From CAKZSB01 sp964646405 (GTDB lineage Bacteria; Pseudomonadota; Gammaproteobacteria; Granulosicoccales; Granulosicoccaceae): a DNA stretch of 64,000 bases. Position numbers and translations under genes: made by a program. Shown here one piece after another: positions 52,901 through 61,865 of this stretch (its first letter is position 1; every line of letters starts with the position of its first letter). The notes below the pieces were generated by a model, which was not told where the DNA came from, searched no databases, and was given only the letters and a program-made list of their open reading frames with translations. The stretch is taken from assembly GCA_964646405.1 (NCBI GenBank), contig CAZYDV010000003.1:3527-67526 (forward strand), written 5' to 3'.

Positions 52901-53042
52901 GTCACTCGGTTTCGGCATCATGTTCGCGACGCTGGTCACGCTGTTGTTAATACCGGTGAACTACATGATTTTGGAAGATCTGAAAAAACCGTTCAACCGG
53001 GATCGCAAGGTGCACGGCTCTGAAGCAGCCGGCACCGCATGA
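49902..53042 (+). CDS. RND multidrug efflux permease (AcrB/MdtB family)
   Basis: 1046 aa. Twelve-helix RND layout with two large periplasmic loops. Visible features: NGVAANLLMASIIFAGFYSLG (TM1), VEEAVTVKVEEAIQDVDDIKSMTSVAAEGLGTVRVEVESG, RVTLAQLANIRDGFEE, the proton-relay helix LVLGIVVDDAIVTGENIYTRM with the two adjacent Asp, ETPPEE-type ITPPEERAL, and the second helical bundle GVINDSLVLVDYVNKRRAEG. Sequence style is of the MexB-distant, heavy-metal-unlike group. Drug specificity unknown. Confidence 0.94.
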   Translation: MHGMISWFTRNGVAANLLMASIIFAGFYSLGNRIPLEVFPSFELDVVNIQVPFRGAAPAEVEEAVTVKVEEAIQDVDDIKSMTSVAAEGLGTVRVEVESGADLQKVQDDIEARLTQISTFPDDVETPSVYAAQRNREVISVIIAGDLTEKELRALANRVRDGLEALPNVSQVELSGVRDYELSIEVSEQTLREYGLTFAEVANAVSRSSLDLSAGAIRTTGGEVLIRTKGQNYSEQDFSEIVVVTRDDGTRVTLAQLANIRDGFEEDPIEQRFDNRNSIEIDVFRSGNQSAITVADEVKAYIDEAQLTMPENVTLGYWRDRSRIVKARLATLNKSAMQGGLLVVLLLALFLRFWVAFWVFVGVPVCFMGGLAVMPEIGVTINLISLFAFILVLGIVVDDAIVTGENIYTRMRQNPNALEAAIEGTQEVAIPVTFGVLTTVAAFVPLLMIEGVRGKIFAQIPMIVIPVLLFSLIESKLVLPAHMKHLNFHKKSRPNIFARMQHRIADGLEWMIRHLYQPALSACLRQRYLTLSFFVGAAIIVFSLTIAGHVKFIFFPRVQSEVARASLTMPAGTPFEVTRQHIERIADAAHTLQKKHVDPDTNESIIESIISTTGSLGGAGGQSHLGRVMFEITPPEERALTISSRQLIMEWRREIGTIPGAKEINYRAEIGRGGAPIDIQLTGDNFVDLRQVGDWVKTELATYNGVSDITDSFEDGKQEIKLNIMPAAEQLGLTLSDLANQVRQAFLGFEVQTIQRQRDDVRVVVRYPADERRSLDNLQTMLIRTPSGAEVPFSEVAEATLGRGFPTIRRVDRRRAINIQADADKLNTDIEAIKLDLQQKLDAYLVNYPNVYSTLEGEAREQRESFGSLRTGLLFVLAAIYALLAIPLKSYLQPIMVMLVIPFGVVGGILGHVIMDMSLSIMSYMGMLALAGGVINDSLVLVDYVNKRRAEGLPIFEAVRAAGVARFRAILLTSLTTFFGLMPLIFEKSTQAQFLIPMAVSLGFGIMFATLVTLLLIPVNYMILEDLKKPFNRDRKVHGSEAAGTA

Positions 53043-53506
53043 CTGCGTAATTGCTTAAAACGCCTGCGAATGAAGAAAGCAGGCGAGTGCACTGTAACGT
53101 GTAAAAGGTGAGAGTCAGAACTCGTCAGTTGGTGTGCAACAAGGCCATTGCATGGCGCCTTGCTCGCAGACAATGCCTGGCCGGCCGCGATATGACCCCC
53201 TTATCAAGAGCTGTAACGCAGTTGCACAGCTGCGCGCCCCGGCCGACTGACGGGCTCCCGCAGGGTCGGTTAATCAAAGTTCTGAAACTCCCGGAGAATA
53301 AACACCGCGACAAGACGTTCAAAAACATACCTTAGAAGTTAGGTTCTTTGATCAATCGACTCATTCTTATAGTTTGCGCGCTAAGCACTAATTGACGATC
53401 GTTTACGTTGTGTGCGTGCGTTTGCCGCCTCGCGCAAAGCCTGCGTTACTGTAAAAAACCAGATCCATCCCTATGGTATGGGTAGTGAACCAACGGGATT
53501 GCTTCA
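53043..53506. other. 464-base gap after the RND operon
   Basis: A hairpin CGCCTGC/GCAGGCG (53061-53085, 11-base loop) follows the pump gene but has no U-tract. No gene is apparent; the segment before 53507 may hold a promoter for the XRE-like gene, but no clear -35/-10 pair stands out. Confidence 0.5.
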
Positions 53507-54064
53507 ATGACCAGCAAAAATAACGAGTCGGGCGACAACTTCGAACGCTCCAGCGAACAGGCGGCAAAGCTCGTCGGTCAGTTCGTGAACATGGCCAGCA
53601 GCTTTGGTCAGTCGGTCAGGGAGTCGATGAATGCCGCCGTGTCCGATAGCGCCACCGCAAAACAACAAGAAGCTTTGAAGCAGGCAGGCGGCTATGTTCG
53701 CAGAATGCGCACGGCAGCAGGGTATTCGGTCGAGGACTTTGCCGAGGCGATGGGCGCCGGCCGAGCATTTAGCGACAAGATAACCGGTGCGGAAAACGGT
53801 GATATCCCCTTCCCGCGCGAATGGCTGGACAAAGCCGCAGCAGCACTCGGTGCAAAGGATCCGGTGGAGTTCTATTCAAACTTTCGCGACTGCTATCCGC
53901 AGCCAGAAACACAGTCGACCGACAACCGCTCACGACGGCAACAGCTATGCGATGTGTTTGAGGAAGACAGCACATTGGAGCAGTTGAGCGATGCCCAGTT
54001 TGCGGTCTTGCTTAGTGCCATCAAACAGCACTACCAGAGCGCCCGGCAATTAATTGATTCCTGA
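53507..54064 (+). CDS. XRE-like helix-turn-helix protein
   Basis: 185 aa. Amphipathic N-terminus with FERSSEQAAKLVGQFVNMASSFGQSVRESMNA (about 12-45), then a lambda-repressor-like HTH at about 60-105 (GGYVRRMRTAAGYSVEDFAEAMGAGRAFSDKITGAENGDIPFPREWLDKAAAALG) and a charged helical C-terminus. Weak resemblance to a DNA-binding repressor of a small regulon; the target is unknown. Convergent with the sirtuin gene; the stop codons are 42 bases apart. Confidence 0.7.
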   Translation: MTSKNNESGDNFERSSEQAAKLVGQFVNMASSFGQSVRESMNAAVSDSATAKQQEALKQAGGYVRRMRTAAGYSVEDFAEAMGAGRAFSDKITGAENGDIPFPREWLDKAAAALGAKDPVEFYSNFRDCYPQPETQSTDNRSRRQQLCDVFEEDSTLEQLSDAQFAVLLSAIKQHYQSARQLIDS

Positions 54065-54105
54065 TCACCATCGCCGTGTCGACAACGACTTATTCGAAGT
54101 TCGGG

Positions 54106-54810
54106 CTAGGCGCTAAGTTCAGCCACAAACTGTGGCACCAATTCTGTGGCCAGACCGTTGCGGCACTCCGCAAACCTTGACTGTTGCGACGATGGTTCGA
54201 GGTTGAGCTCAAGCGTATGCGCACCGGCTTGATTGGCAAGCTCGACAAAGCCCGCCGCCGGATAGACGTTGCCAGATGTGCCAATGGATATAAAAAGATC
54301 ACAACGCAGCAACGCCGCTTCTATGGCTTGCATCTGAAACGGCATCTCGCCGAACCAGACGATGTGCGGTCGCAGCGTGCCGCGCCGACCACAACACTCA
54401 CAGCGGTCTTCAACTCGTATATCAGTACGAATTTCGAACACCTGCCCACTGCACTCACAACGCATCTTGAGCAGCTCACCATGCATGTGGATCAGATGCT
54501 TACTGCCCCCGCGTTCGTGCAGGTCGTCGATGTTCTGGGTGACCAGTAAAAACTGCTCGACGACTGACTCCAGCTCAGCCAGTGCGCGATGCGCGACATT
54601 GGGTGTCACATCATCGCCCAGCAGTTGGCGACGTCGCTCGTTATAGAACTGTTGCACCAGCGACGGTTGTCGAGCGAATGCCTCAGGGGTTGCAACATCC
54701 TCAACCCGATGCTCGTGCCACAACCCGTCACTGGCTCTGAAAGTCTGGATGCCCGATTCGGCGGAAATTCCCGCCCCGGTCAGGACGACGATATGGTTGT
54801 AGCTGGCCAA
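54106..54810 (-). CDS. cobB: NAD-dependent protein deacylase, class III sirtuin (CobB-type)
   Basis: 234 aa. NAD-binding TGAGISAESGIQTFRASDGLW, VTQNIDDLHERGG, catalytic His in IHMHGEL, four zinc cysteines (MRCEC...DRCECCG), VWFGEMPF and SIGTSGNVYPAAGF. Tyr56 and Arg59 in FYNERR are the class III (SIRT5-like) residues that favour desuccinylation and demalonylation. Transcribed opposite to the XRE-like gene. Regulates metabolism in response to acyl-CoA levels; gltA and argG lie near but in separate units. Confidence 0.92.
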   Translation of the reverse strand: MASYNHIVVLTGAGISAESGIQTFRASDGLWHEHRVEDVATPEAFARQPSLVQQFYNERRRQLLGDDVTPNVAHRALAELESVVEQFLLVTQNIDDLHERGGSKHLIHMHGELLKMRCECSGQVFEIRTDIRVEDRCECCGRRGTLRPHIVWFGEMPFQMQAIEAALLRCDLFISIGTSGNVYPAAGFVELANQAGAHTLELNLEPSSQQSRFAECRNGLATELVPQFVAELSA

Positions 54811-54845
54811 CGGTGGTCAGGTGCGCCGTTGCGGGCAATCGCCGT

Positions 54846-55622
54846 TCAGGAGCGCAGCCGACGTGGCAGGCCCTGCGCGACAAGTTGCCAGATGTAGTTC
54901 AGGGTGTGCGCCTTGGTTGGTGCTTTCGGATAGTCGACATCGCCGCCATAGCGTAGTTTATTGCCCAGCGAGTTGGTGACCGCGGCCAGCAGCGAGTTAC
55001 CTTTGTAGCGTTTGCCGGTACGCTCGCTGACAACGGCTTTGCCTCCATCGGTGCTGCTGAAGTCTTCTTTCAGCACAAGCCGGCCATTGGTGGTGTCGTA
55101 GACCTGGACTTCAACCGTTTTGACACGCGCGGTCTGATAGCGAACGAGCTCGTAGTCAGCCAGACGACCATTGGCCTTGTGCGGTACCGGCTGGACTACC
55201 GGCGGTAGTTGCAGCTCTTCGTCGACTGGCGAGATGCTGGCCAGAATCAGGTAGCGGCGTCGAAGCTTGCTTTCGATCATCGTCGCGCGGTGGCGCGCCT
55301 CAAGCGAACCATTGTGGCGGTAGGCACTGACCAGATCGGAAAACGCATCACCCAGCCGGCGTGAAACGTAAGCGTAACTGTCGATTCGTCCGTCGAGCGA
55401 CGGATGTGCCAGCAGAATCTGCCCGGCAATCTGGTCGGCATAGCGCCGCCGCTCGTAGTCCTCAAGCTTTTTGGCACCCGATTGATTGACGACAAACCCA
55501 ACCGCCACACCGCCGGTAATTCGCTCGCGCACCGCACCACGATCGCCAGATGGCGATATCCATGCACAGGACGTACAGAACACGGCCACCGACAACATCC
55601 ACAACACACGGTGGTAGGCCAT
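54846..55622 (-). CDS. Lipoprotein of unknown function
   Basis: 258 aa from ATG 55622 (MAYHRVLWMLSVAVFCTSCAW), a strong lipoprotein signal with Cys19; the ATG at 55646 is an alternative. The mature domain has helix LEDYERRRYADQIAGQILLAHPSLDGRIDSYAYVSRRLGDAF, then beta-rich RYLILASISPVDEELQLPP and TVEVQVYDTTNGRLVLKEDFSSTDG. The last part resembles curli-assembly CsgG/YajG-type lipoproteins that polymerise in the outer membrane, but the similarity is weak. The gene is 35 bases upstream of the sirtuin on the same strand, so they may be co-transcribed. Confidence 0.6.
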   Translation of the reverse strand: MAYHRVLWMLSVAVFCTSCAWISPSGDRGAVRERITGGVAVGFVVNQSGAKKLEDYERRRYADQIAGQILLAHPSLDGRIDSYAYVSRRLGDAFSDLVSAYRHNGSLEARHRATMIESKLRRRYLILASISPVDEELQLPPVVQPVPHKANGRLADYELVRYQTARVKTVEVQVYDTTNGRLVLKEDFSSTDGGKAVVSERTGKRYKGNSLLAAVTNSLGNKLRYGGDVDYPKAPTKAHTLNYIWQLVAQGLPRRLRS

Positions 55623-55906
55623 CGAACAACGGGTAATTGCGTTCATGATGCGCTCGCAGTTGCATCAACCGGGGATCAGTCAACTCATATTTCAATACAA
55701 CAACAATCGAGCCTACAATGGCATCGAAGACAGTCATTGTAAACTTATTGACGCAATAAGTAATATTTGTGTGCCGTCCACGGCAAACCAAGCCCGGACC
55801 GATCAGGTGGTGGTGGCGGGAACTAGTGCGAGAAGGTGGGAATGTCTGGGTGGGGTAAAGCGAGACGGGCGCCCCGTTGCAAGGCGCCCGAGCGTACTGT
55901 TACCGC

Positions 55907-56149
55907 TTATAGCGTGTCGTGCTTGGCGAAGTGATACACCGGGCAAATACCGAAGTACACGGTGGCCAGCAAGATCAGCCCAAGAACGAGCCAGAGCTTG
56001 GAGCCGAAAATCCCTACCAGCACCAGTGCACCGCCGGCGCCCAGGCGGATGTTCTTGTCGGTCACACCGACATTCTTTTTCATGTCCGAGACTTTGAATT
56101 GCGGGCTGCCGCTCTCGACTTTCTTGACGTTGGACGACTCGTCCATCAC
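55907..56149 (-). CDS. DUF2892 small membrane protein
   Basis: 80 aa; a soluble N-terminus (DESSNVKKVESGSPQFKVSD) then MKKNVGVTDKNIRLGAGGALVLVGIFGSK and LWLVLGLILLATVYFGICPVYHFA, two membrane helices with the typical ICPVY cysteine motif of DUF2892/YgaP-like proteins. Function unknown; often next to rhodanese genes, but not here. Single gene. Confidence 0.8.
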   Translation of the reverse strand: MMDESSNVKKVESGSPQFKVSDMKKNVGVTDKNIRLGAGGALVLVGIFGSKLWLVLGLILLATVYFGICPVYHFAKHDTL

Positions 56150-56254
56150 ATTCTCCTGATTAAAAGGTTTCGAAATGTCTACTCGACGATTTTAACCCAT
56201 TCAAACGTGCCAAAACAAAGTTGTTAACAGTTTTTTTAGTTTTAGGTCAAGTGC

Positions 56255-57466
56255 TTAGACACCTCGCCGGCGCGCCGCAATCCGCATGCGCAAGGCGTTG
56301 AGCTTGATGAACCCTTCGGCATCGCGCTGATGATAAGCGCCGCCGTCGTCCTCAAAAGTGGCGACTTTCTGATCAAAGAGTGTGTCATCGGACTGACGGC
56401 CAGACACCATCACCCCGCCCTTGTAGAGCTTCAGTCGAACGACGCCGTTGACGTACTGTTGTGAGTGATCGATCGCGGCCTGCAACATCAGACGTTCGGG
56501 ACTCCACCAGTAGCCGTTGTAGATGACACTGGCGTAGCGTGGCATTAGTTCATCCTTCAGGTGTGCCACTTCGCGGTCCAGTGTGATCGATTCAATCGCG
56601 CGATGCGCTTTGAGCATGATGGTGCCGCCGGGCGTCTCGTAGCAGCCGCGCGATTTCATGCCGACGTAGCGATTCTCGACGATATCGTCGCGTCCGATTC
56701 CGTGTTCGCCCCCAATGCGGTTAAGCTCGGTCAGTACCTGGGCTGGTGACAGCGCCACCCCGGCCAGCGCGACAATATCACCCGCCACAAAGGTCAGTTC
56801 GAGATCCCGCGGGGTGTCCGGTGCCGCTTCGGGCGAGACGGTCCAGCGCCACATGTCTTCCTCGGCTTCGACCCAGGGGTCTTCGAGCTGGTCGCCCTCG
56901 TAGGAGATGTGCAGCAGATTGGCGTCCATCGAGTATGGCGACTTGCCACCGCGCTTCTGCTCGATCGGGATTTGCCGCTGCTCGGCGTAGGCGAGCAGTT
57001 TCTCGCGCGAATTCAAATCCCATTCGCGCCACGGCGCGATGACTTTCACGTCGGGCGAGAGCGCATAGGCGCCGAGCTCAAATCGCACCTGGTCGTTGCC
57101 CTTGCCCGTTGCGCCATGAGAAATAGCGTCGGCTTGGGTCTCGGCGGCGATCTCGACCAGGCGCTTGGCGATCAGCGGCCGTGCGATCGAGGTGCCCAGC
57201 AGATACTCGCCCTCGTAGATGGTGTTGCAGCGCATCATCGGATAAACGAAATCGCGGACAAATTCCTCGCGCAGATCCTCGATGTAGATTTCATTGACGC
57301 CAAGCAATTTGGCCTTCTCGCGCGCAGGCTCGACCTCTTCACCTTGCCCGAGATCGGCCGTAAAGGTCACGATCTCGCACTGGTACTCGTCCTGCAGCCA
57401 GCGCAGGATCACGGAGGTGTCGAGACCACCCGAATAGGCCAGTACGACTTTGTTCACTGAGGTCAT
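56255..57466 (-). CDS. argG: Argininosuccinate synthase
   Basis: 403 aa, full length. PP-loop AYSGGLDTSVILRWL (9-23), ADLGQGEEVEPAREKA, TGKGNDQVRFELGA, the citrulline- and aspartate-binding stretch KGGKSPYSMDANLLHISYEGDQLEDP, and GRDDIVENRYVGMKSRGCYETPGGTIM. Catalyses ATP-dependent condensation of citrulline and aspartate in arginine synthesis. Cytoplasmic. No other arg gene adjoins it. Confidence 0.97.
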   Translation of the reverse strand: MTSVNKVVLAYSGGLDTSVILRWLQDEYQCEIVTFTADLGQGEEVEPAREKAKLLGVNEIYIEDLREEFVRDFVYPMMRCNTIYEGEYLLGTSIARPLIAKRLVEIAAETQADAISHGATGKGNDQVRFELGAYALSPDVKVIAPWREWDLNSREKLLAYAEQRQIPIEQKRGGKSPYSMDANLLHISYEGDQLEDPWVEAEEDMWRWTVSPEAAPDTPRDLELTFVAGDIVALAGVALSPAQVLTELNRIGGEHGIGRDDIVENRYVGMKSRGCYETPGGTIMLKAHRAIESITLDREVAHLKDELMPRYASVIYNGYWWSPERLMLQAAIDHSQQYVNGVVRLKLYKGGVMVSGRQSDDTLFDQKVATFEDDGGAYHQRDAEGFIKLNALRMRIAARRRGV

Positions 57467-58030
57467 TCGAACGGTCCTGTATCGATTCTGGCGCCTGCCA
57501 GTCTGGAGGGGAATAGTGTGAATTGCGGCACGGAGATCGCATTACACCGGGAGGTGAAGCGGGCGCAGTTCGACTGTGTCGCGAGCCGGCTATTTTACAC
57601 CGATGACCGTCACTGCAATCCCGAATTTTCGCCTTGCAGTCGAAAGCCTCGGACCAGCAGAGTACAATAGGGGAATCACGATGACGGGCGTCGAATGGCG
57701 GGTCGACATCGGCTGTGGCTGCGTACACGGCGTCTGCAGCAGGAACTTTCAGCATCGGCTCCAACTCTACAACCAGCAGCATTAACCATCACAATAGACA
57801 TAATTACTAACCTTTACCCTTACTAGCATTTATACTCTTAGTGTTACTTCATTGATTAATCAATGGGTTGCACAGCGCCCGAGCGGGCGTTCAGGAGCTC
57901 CCGTATCACGGCCAACCCATTTCCGGCCGAGAGCAACCGAAGCACTCTATAGCGCTGATCGCAGATCGCAGTTCATCGCTGTAGCCACGCCTTACCGGGT
58001 CGTGGTCAAACCAGGGGACATGACAACAAC
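57467..58030. other. Divergent intergenic region argG/gltA
   Basis: 564 bases, no gene seen. The right half from 57780 is AT-rich with a TATACT at 57831-57836 and palindrome CATTGATTAATCAATG at 57850-57865, so it very likely holds the gltA promoter and control sites. The left half is ordinary GC-rich sequence. Confidence 0.6.
57850..57865. promoter_or_regulatory. 16-bp perfect palindrome upstream of gltA
   Basis: CATTGATTAATCAATG, just downstream of a TATACT hexamer and 166 bases before the gltA start. The dyad and location suit a repressor or activator of citrate synthase transcription; the protein is unknown. Confidence 0.5.
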
Positions 58031-59317
58031 ATGACCAATAAGACAATCACCATCAATTCGGATGACGGCAAATCTGCTGATTTTGATGTTCTGCAGGGAA
58101 CTCATGGACCCGGCTGTATCGACCTGTCAGGTCTGTATTCAAAGTTGGGCTACTTCACCTATGACCCCGGCTACGGCATGACCGGTAGCTGCAAAAGCGG
58201 CATCACGTTTATCAATGGTGAAGAGGGCATCCTGCTGCACCGCGGCTATCCGATCGATCAACTGGCGGAGAAAAGCAGCTACCTGGAAGTGTGTTATCTG
58301 CTGCTGTACGGCGAGCTGCCCTCTACCGATGAATTCGCGTCATTTTCGGCCACGATCAAAAACCACACGATGGTGCACGAGAACATTCGCGATTTCATCA
58401 ACGGGTTTCGCTACGACGCGCACCCGATGGCGATGCTGGTCGGTACCGTGGGTGCATTGTCTTCGTTCTATCACGACTCCACTGATATCTCGAACCCGGA
58501 ACACCGTGAGATCTCTGCCCACCGGCTGATCGCCAAGCTGCCGACCATTGCGTCGTACTGCTACAAGCATCATCGCGGTCTGCCGTTCATGTATCCGGAC
58601 AACTCGCTTGGCTACACCGAAAACTTCATGCAGATGATGTTCTCGGTCCCGGCGCAGGACTACCAACACAACCCGATAGCCGCTCGCGCACTCGAAGTGC
58701 TGTTAATTCTGCACGCCGATCACGAGCAAAATGCCAGCACCTCCACCGTTCGCCTGGCCGGCAGCTCGGGCGCCAACCCGTTTGCGTCCATCGCGGCGGG
58801 TATTGCGAGCCTTTGGGGCCCGGCACACGGCGGTGCCAACGAAGCGGTCGTCAATATGCTGGAGAACATCTACAACTCCGGTGAAACCATCGAGACCACC
58901 ATCGCCCGTGCGAAGGACAAGAACGACCCGTTCCGACTCATGGGCTTTGGCCACCGGGTATATAAGAACTTCGATCCGCGCGCCAAGATCATCGCCAAAC
59001 TCTGCCACGATCTGCTGGATGATCTCGATGGCGATCAGCCGATGTTCGATCTGGCGCGTGAGCTTGAGCAAGCGACGTTGGCGGATTCTTATTTTCAGGA
59101 TCGCCGCCTCTATCCGAATGTCGATTTCTACTCCGGCATCATCCTGCGCGCGCTGAACATTCCGATGAACATGTTTACCGTCATGTTTGCGATGGCCCGC
59201 ACCGTGGGCTGGATATCGCACTGGCTGGAAATGCACTCCGATCCGGAATTTCGCATTGGACGCCCGCGCCAGATCTACACCGGGCACGCGAAACGCGACT
59301 ACCCGGGCGCAAGCTAA
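58031..59317 (+). CDS. gltA: Type II citrate synthase
   Basis: 428 aa, typical of the NADH-sensitive hexameric enzyme of Gram-negative bacteria. N-terminal domain GYGMTGSCKSGITFINGEEGILLHRGYPIDQLA; active-site blocks LHADHEQNASTSTVRLAGSSGANPFASIAAGIASLWGPAHGGANEA with the first catalytic His, and DKNDPFRLMGFGHRVYKNFDPRA with the second, then NVDFYSGIILRALNIPM and AMARTVGWISHWLEM. Condenses acetyl-CoA and oxaloacetate. Ends with a clean terminator 39 bases on. Confidence 0.97.
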   Translation: MTNKTITINSDDGKSADFDVLQGTHGPGCIDLSGLYSKLGYFTYDPGYGMTGSCKSGITFINGEEGILLHRGYPIDQLAEKSSYLEVCYLLLYGELPSTDEFASFSATIKNHTMVHENIRDFINGFRYDAHPMAMLVGTVGALSSFYHDSTDISNPEHREISAHRLIAKLPTIASYCYKHHRGLPFMYPDNSLGYTENFMQMMFSVPAQDYQHNPIAARALEVLLILHADHEQNASTSTVRLAGSSGANPFASIAAGIASLWGPAHGGANEAVVNMLENIYNSGETIETTIARAKDKNDPFRLMGFGHRVYKNFDPRAKIIAKLCHDLLDDLDGDQPMFDLARELEQATLADSYFQDRRLYPNVDFYSGIILRALNIPMNMFTVMFAMARTVGWISHWLEMHSDPEFRIGRPRQIYTGHAKRDYPGAS

Positions 59318-59355
59318 AAAGGCGCAAGCCAGATAACGCTTTGAGTTTTCATCTA

Positions 59356-59384
59356 CTGCCCCTCTTCAGGGGCAGTTTTGTTTT
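59356..59384 (+). terminator. Rho-independent terminator of gltA
   Basis: 8-bp stem CTGCCCCT/AGGGGCAG with CTTC tetraloop and the T-rich tail TTTTGTTTT, 38 bases behind the gltA stop. Confidence 0.92.
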
Positions 59385-59443
59385 CGCACAGCGCAAATTG
59401 TCTGCGTGATCTACGCTACTGTTTTAGATCGGGAAGTCTGCCC

Positions 59444-60310
59444 ATGGCTATCGACATAAAAAACGAGTGGCTGTCTGCCAGTATCAGCGAAAACGGCGCA
59501 GAACTGCAGTCTTTGGTGCGCTTATCGAGTGGTGAAGAATACCTGTGGCAGGGTGATCCGGAAGTCTGGTCAGGACGTGCGCCGGTACTTTTTCCACTGG
59601 TGGGTATGTTGCGCGACAACACGCTGGTGCATCGCGGCCAATCTTATTCGATACCCAAACACGGGCTCGCCAGACAAGCCGCATTTGACTGTCGGCAGCA
59701 CGAAGCTGACAGCGTGACTTTTGTCCTTGAATCCAGCGCACAGACGCTTACCAGTTACCCGTGGAAATTTGAACTGCAGTGTGAGTTTTCGCTACGCGAA
59801 TGCCGCCTGCAAGTGAACTATCGGATCAGCAATCGCGATGACAGTGAAATGATTTTCACTATCGGCTCGCACCCGGCATTCGCACTACCACTCACACAGG
59901 CAACCCTGACCGACTACGCCATCGAGTTCGCGCATAATGAAACGCTTGAGCGCTACCGACTAAACGACAACGGATTGCTGGAAGACTCTGGCTCACCCTG
60001 GTTGAACAATGAAAATCGCATCGAATTGTCGGACGATCTGTTTAACGACGATGCACTGATATTCAAGAACATCCAATCGCGACAGATTCACCTGATGTGC
60101 GGACACAAGCAACGGCTCGCCGTCGATACTGGTGGTGCGCCACACCTGGGCTTGTGGGCAAAACCGGGTGCAGCGTTTGTCTGTATCGAACCCTGGTACG
60201 GTTATAACTCTTCCGTTTCGGACAGCAGCGAGTTCGAGCAAAAACCATCGATGTTACGCCTGGCGCCTGGCGCGCAATTCACCACTGGCATCGGTATAGA
60301 GATCGCGTAG
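59444..60310 (+). CDS. Aldose 1-epimerase family protein (LacX-like)
   Basis: 288 aa from ATG 59444, chosen for GGGAAG eight bases upstream; the frame opens earlier inside the gltA terminator. Family blocks: ISENGAELQSLVRLSSGEEYLWQGDPEVWSGRAPVLFPLVGMLRD, VHRGQSYSIPKHGLARQAAF, IGSHPAFALPL with the catalytic His, and ALIFKNIQSRQI. LacX and YeaD-like members act on hexose phosphates or galactose. The typical Glu near the end (CIEPWYG) is present. Cytoplasmic; single gene. Confidence 0.85.
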   Translation: MAIDIKNEWLSASISENGAELQSLVRLSSGEEYLWQGDPEVWSGRAPVLFPLVGMLRDNTLVHRGQSYSIPKHGLARQAAFDCRQHEADSVTFVLESSAQTLTSYPWKFELQCEFSLRECRLQVNYRISNRDDSEMIFTIGSHPAFALPLTQATLTDYAIEFAHNETLERYRLNDNGLLEDSGSPWLNNENRIELSDDLFNDDALIFKNIQSRQIHLMCGHKQRLAVDTGGAPHLGLWAKPGAAFVCIEPWYGYNSSVSDSSEFEQKPSMLRLAPGAQFTTGIGIEIA

Positions 60311-60326
60311 ATCGCCCTTGCGGCCA

Positions 60327-61865
60327 TCAGTTGCTGATTTCCGCGGTTCCCATCGCGCGTGGGTCGATGTGGCCGATATCGGCTCCGGTTTCTCCTACCC
60401 ACGAATACTTGGAGTCGCGTCCGGCGCCGTCGTCGTCATCGTTGTACTCGAAGTTGATACCAAAGGGTTGCCCCGGTACCAGATCGAGTTCGCTCAGCGG
60501 CACGGCTAACTCCAGGTTGTAACCCGTGTCAGTAACGCCATCACCGTTGATGTCAGTATCGAAGTTACCTGAGGCGATGTCGGCATCGAAACCCGCCTGG
60601 CTGATAATGAAGACGAGGCCCACCGGTATATCGATGGAATTCTGATTGCGAAATACCTGCTCGTCGCCGACGCGAAAGGTCAGGTGCAGATCGTTGACGC
60701 CATCGTAGCTTTCAAGCCGGCTGTAGTCGCCGTCCATGAACCACTCGATGCTATCGTCATTCCACCATTGCAACCCGGAGTCGAAGCTCACGATGTTGTC
60801 GACGACCCGCACAGCGACATAGAGATTCGTTTCATCTGCAATCGCGACCCATTCACTGAAAAGCCCGTCGCTGGTGAGTCCGCTGCCCTCGGAGAAAACC
60901 AGGGTGTCAATTGTGCGCCCCGATGTGGCCCCATTGGCTAACAACAGGCCACTCCATAGCGCATCACTAAAAACGCCATCAATCAGCGCCGCATTGGATG
61001 TTTTTGCGACCAGGTAATCGACCAGATTCAATGGGTCGCGGTTCTGGCGAACTTCATCGATGTTGGTGCGCCCGTCGCCATCGGAATCCGCGGCGGTAGA
61101 GAAATCGGCCGCCAGCACCGTAACCGAGTTTTCGCCCACTATCAGGTTGATCGAGCGGGTGGCCTGAGCCACCGGTACATTGATGTGCAACAGTGAATTG
61201 ACGTTAATCGTCAAGCCGATTTCAGTATTGGTGGGCAAACCGCTTATCACACCGGTGTAGAGGGTATCGCTTTGCTTTTGCAACGGCACATCGACGCCAT
61301 CGCGAATCGCCGCCGCCGCGACACCACCACGCAACAGCGCAAACTGGGGCGGCAGATTGATCGTCAACAACATGCTGGCGCTGTCCGGTCGGTCAGCGCT
61401 ATCGATCGGGCTGGTGTTCAGGTTGCGCTCATCGAGGTTGAAAAAGCCATCGTTGTCGCGATCAAATTCATCACCACTGACGACATAGGCATCGCCAAAG
61501 TCCACCGTCGCCCCCTCGCTGCCGATGTCCACACTGCGGGTCTGACGCGCTAACAGCAAACGCACGCCCTGATAGATTTCGAACCAGGAGATCGTCACGT
61601 CAGTCTCGCCACTGACCGGTACTTCGATGATCGCGTTCCAGTCGCCCGTGTCGTTGTCCGGCAGCAAGTTGAAACTCGCGCCGTTGATGGTGACGGTGGC
61701 GCTAAGTGCCGTGGGATCAACCGCCTGCACGTGACGAATGGCCGTGGGCGTGGGCACGGTCATGTTGGTGCGCATTGCTTCACCAACACAAGCCACCAAC
61801 GATAGCGTGATCAGCGCAAACAATACGCGCAGCAGCGCGGCGGGGTTAAATGTCATATCGATCAT
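60327..61865 (-). CDS. Lipoprotein with CBM9-like C-terminal domain
   Basis: 512 aa. Lipobox ITLSLVACVGE (Cys26). N-terminal beta domain (about 45-135) is homologous to the relic at 2746; two calcium-loop motifs DRDNDGFFNLDERN and DSDGDGRTNIDEVRQN resemble thrombospondin type 3/EF-hand loops; then a C-terminal domain at about 300-512 with CBM family 9 features (LYVAVRVVDNIVSFDSGLQWWNDDSIEWFMDGDYS, YNLELAVPLSELDLVPGQPFGINFEYNDDDDGAGRDSKYSWVG). Starts with ATGA overlapping the previous stop. A surface carbohydrate-binding partner of the kinase encoded upstream is plausible. Confidence 0.75.
   Translation of the reverse strand: MIDMTFNPAALLRVLFALITLSLVACVGEAMRTNMTVPTPTAIRHVQAVDPTALSATVTINGASFNLLPDNDTGDWNAIIEVPVSGETDVTISWFEIYQGVRLLLARQTRSVDIGSEGATVDFGDAYVVSGDEFDRDNDGFFNLDERNLNTSPIDSADRPDSASMLLTINLPPQFALLRGGVAAAAIRDGVDVPLQKQSDTLYTGVISGLPTNTEIGLTINVNSLLHINVPVAQATRSINLIVGENSVTVLAADFSTAADSDGDGRTNIDEVRQNRDPLNLVDYLVAKTSNAALIDGVFSDALWSGLLLANGATSGRTIDTLVFSEGSGLTSDGLFSEWVAIADETNLYVAVRVVDNIVSFDSGLQWWNDDSIEWFMDGDYSRLESYDGVNDLHLTFRVGDEQVFRNQNSIDIPVGLVFIISQAGFDADIASGNFDTDINGDGVTDTGYNLELAVPLSELDLVPGQPFGINFEYNDDDDGAGRDSKYSWVGETGADIGHIDPRAMGTAEISN

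Noticed and set aside
57576..57785. Short open frame in the argG-gltA gap
   Set aside because: No RBS, odd composition and opposite-strand frames equally open; treated as intergenic.
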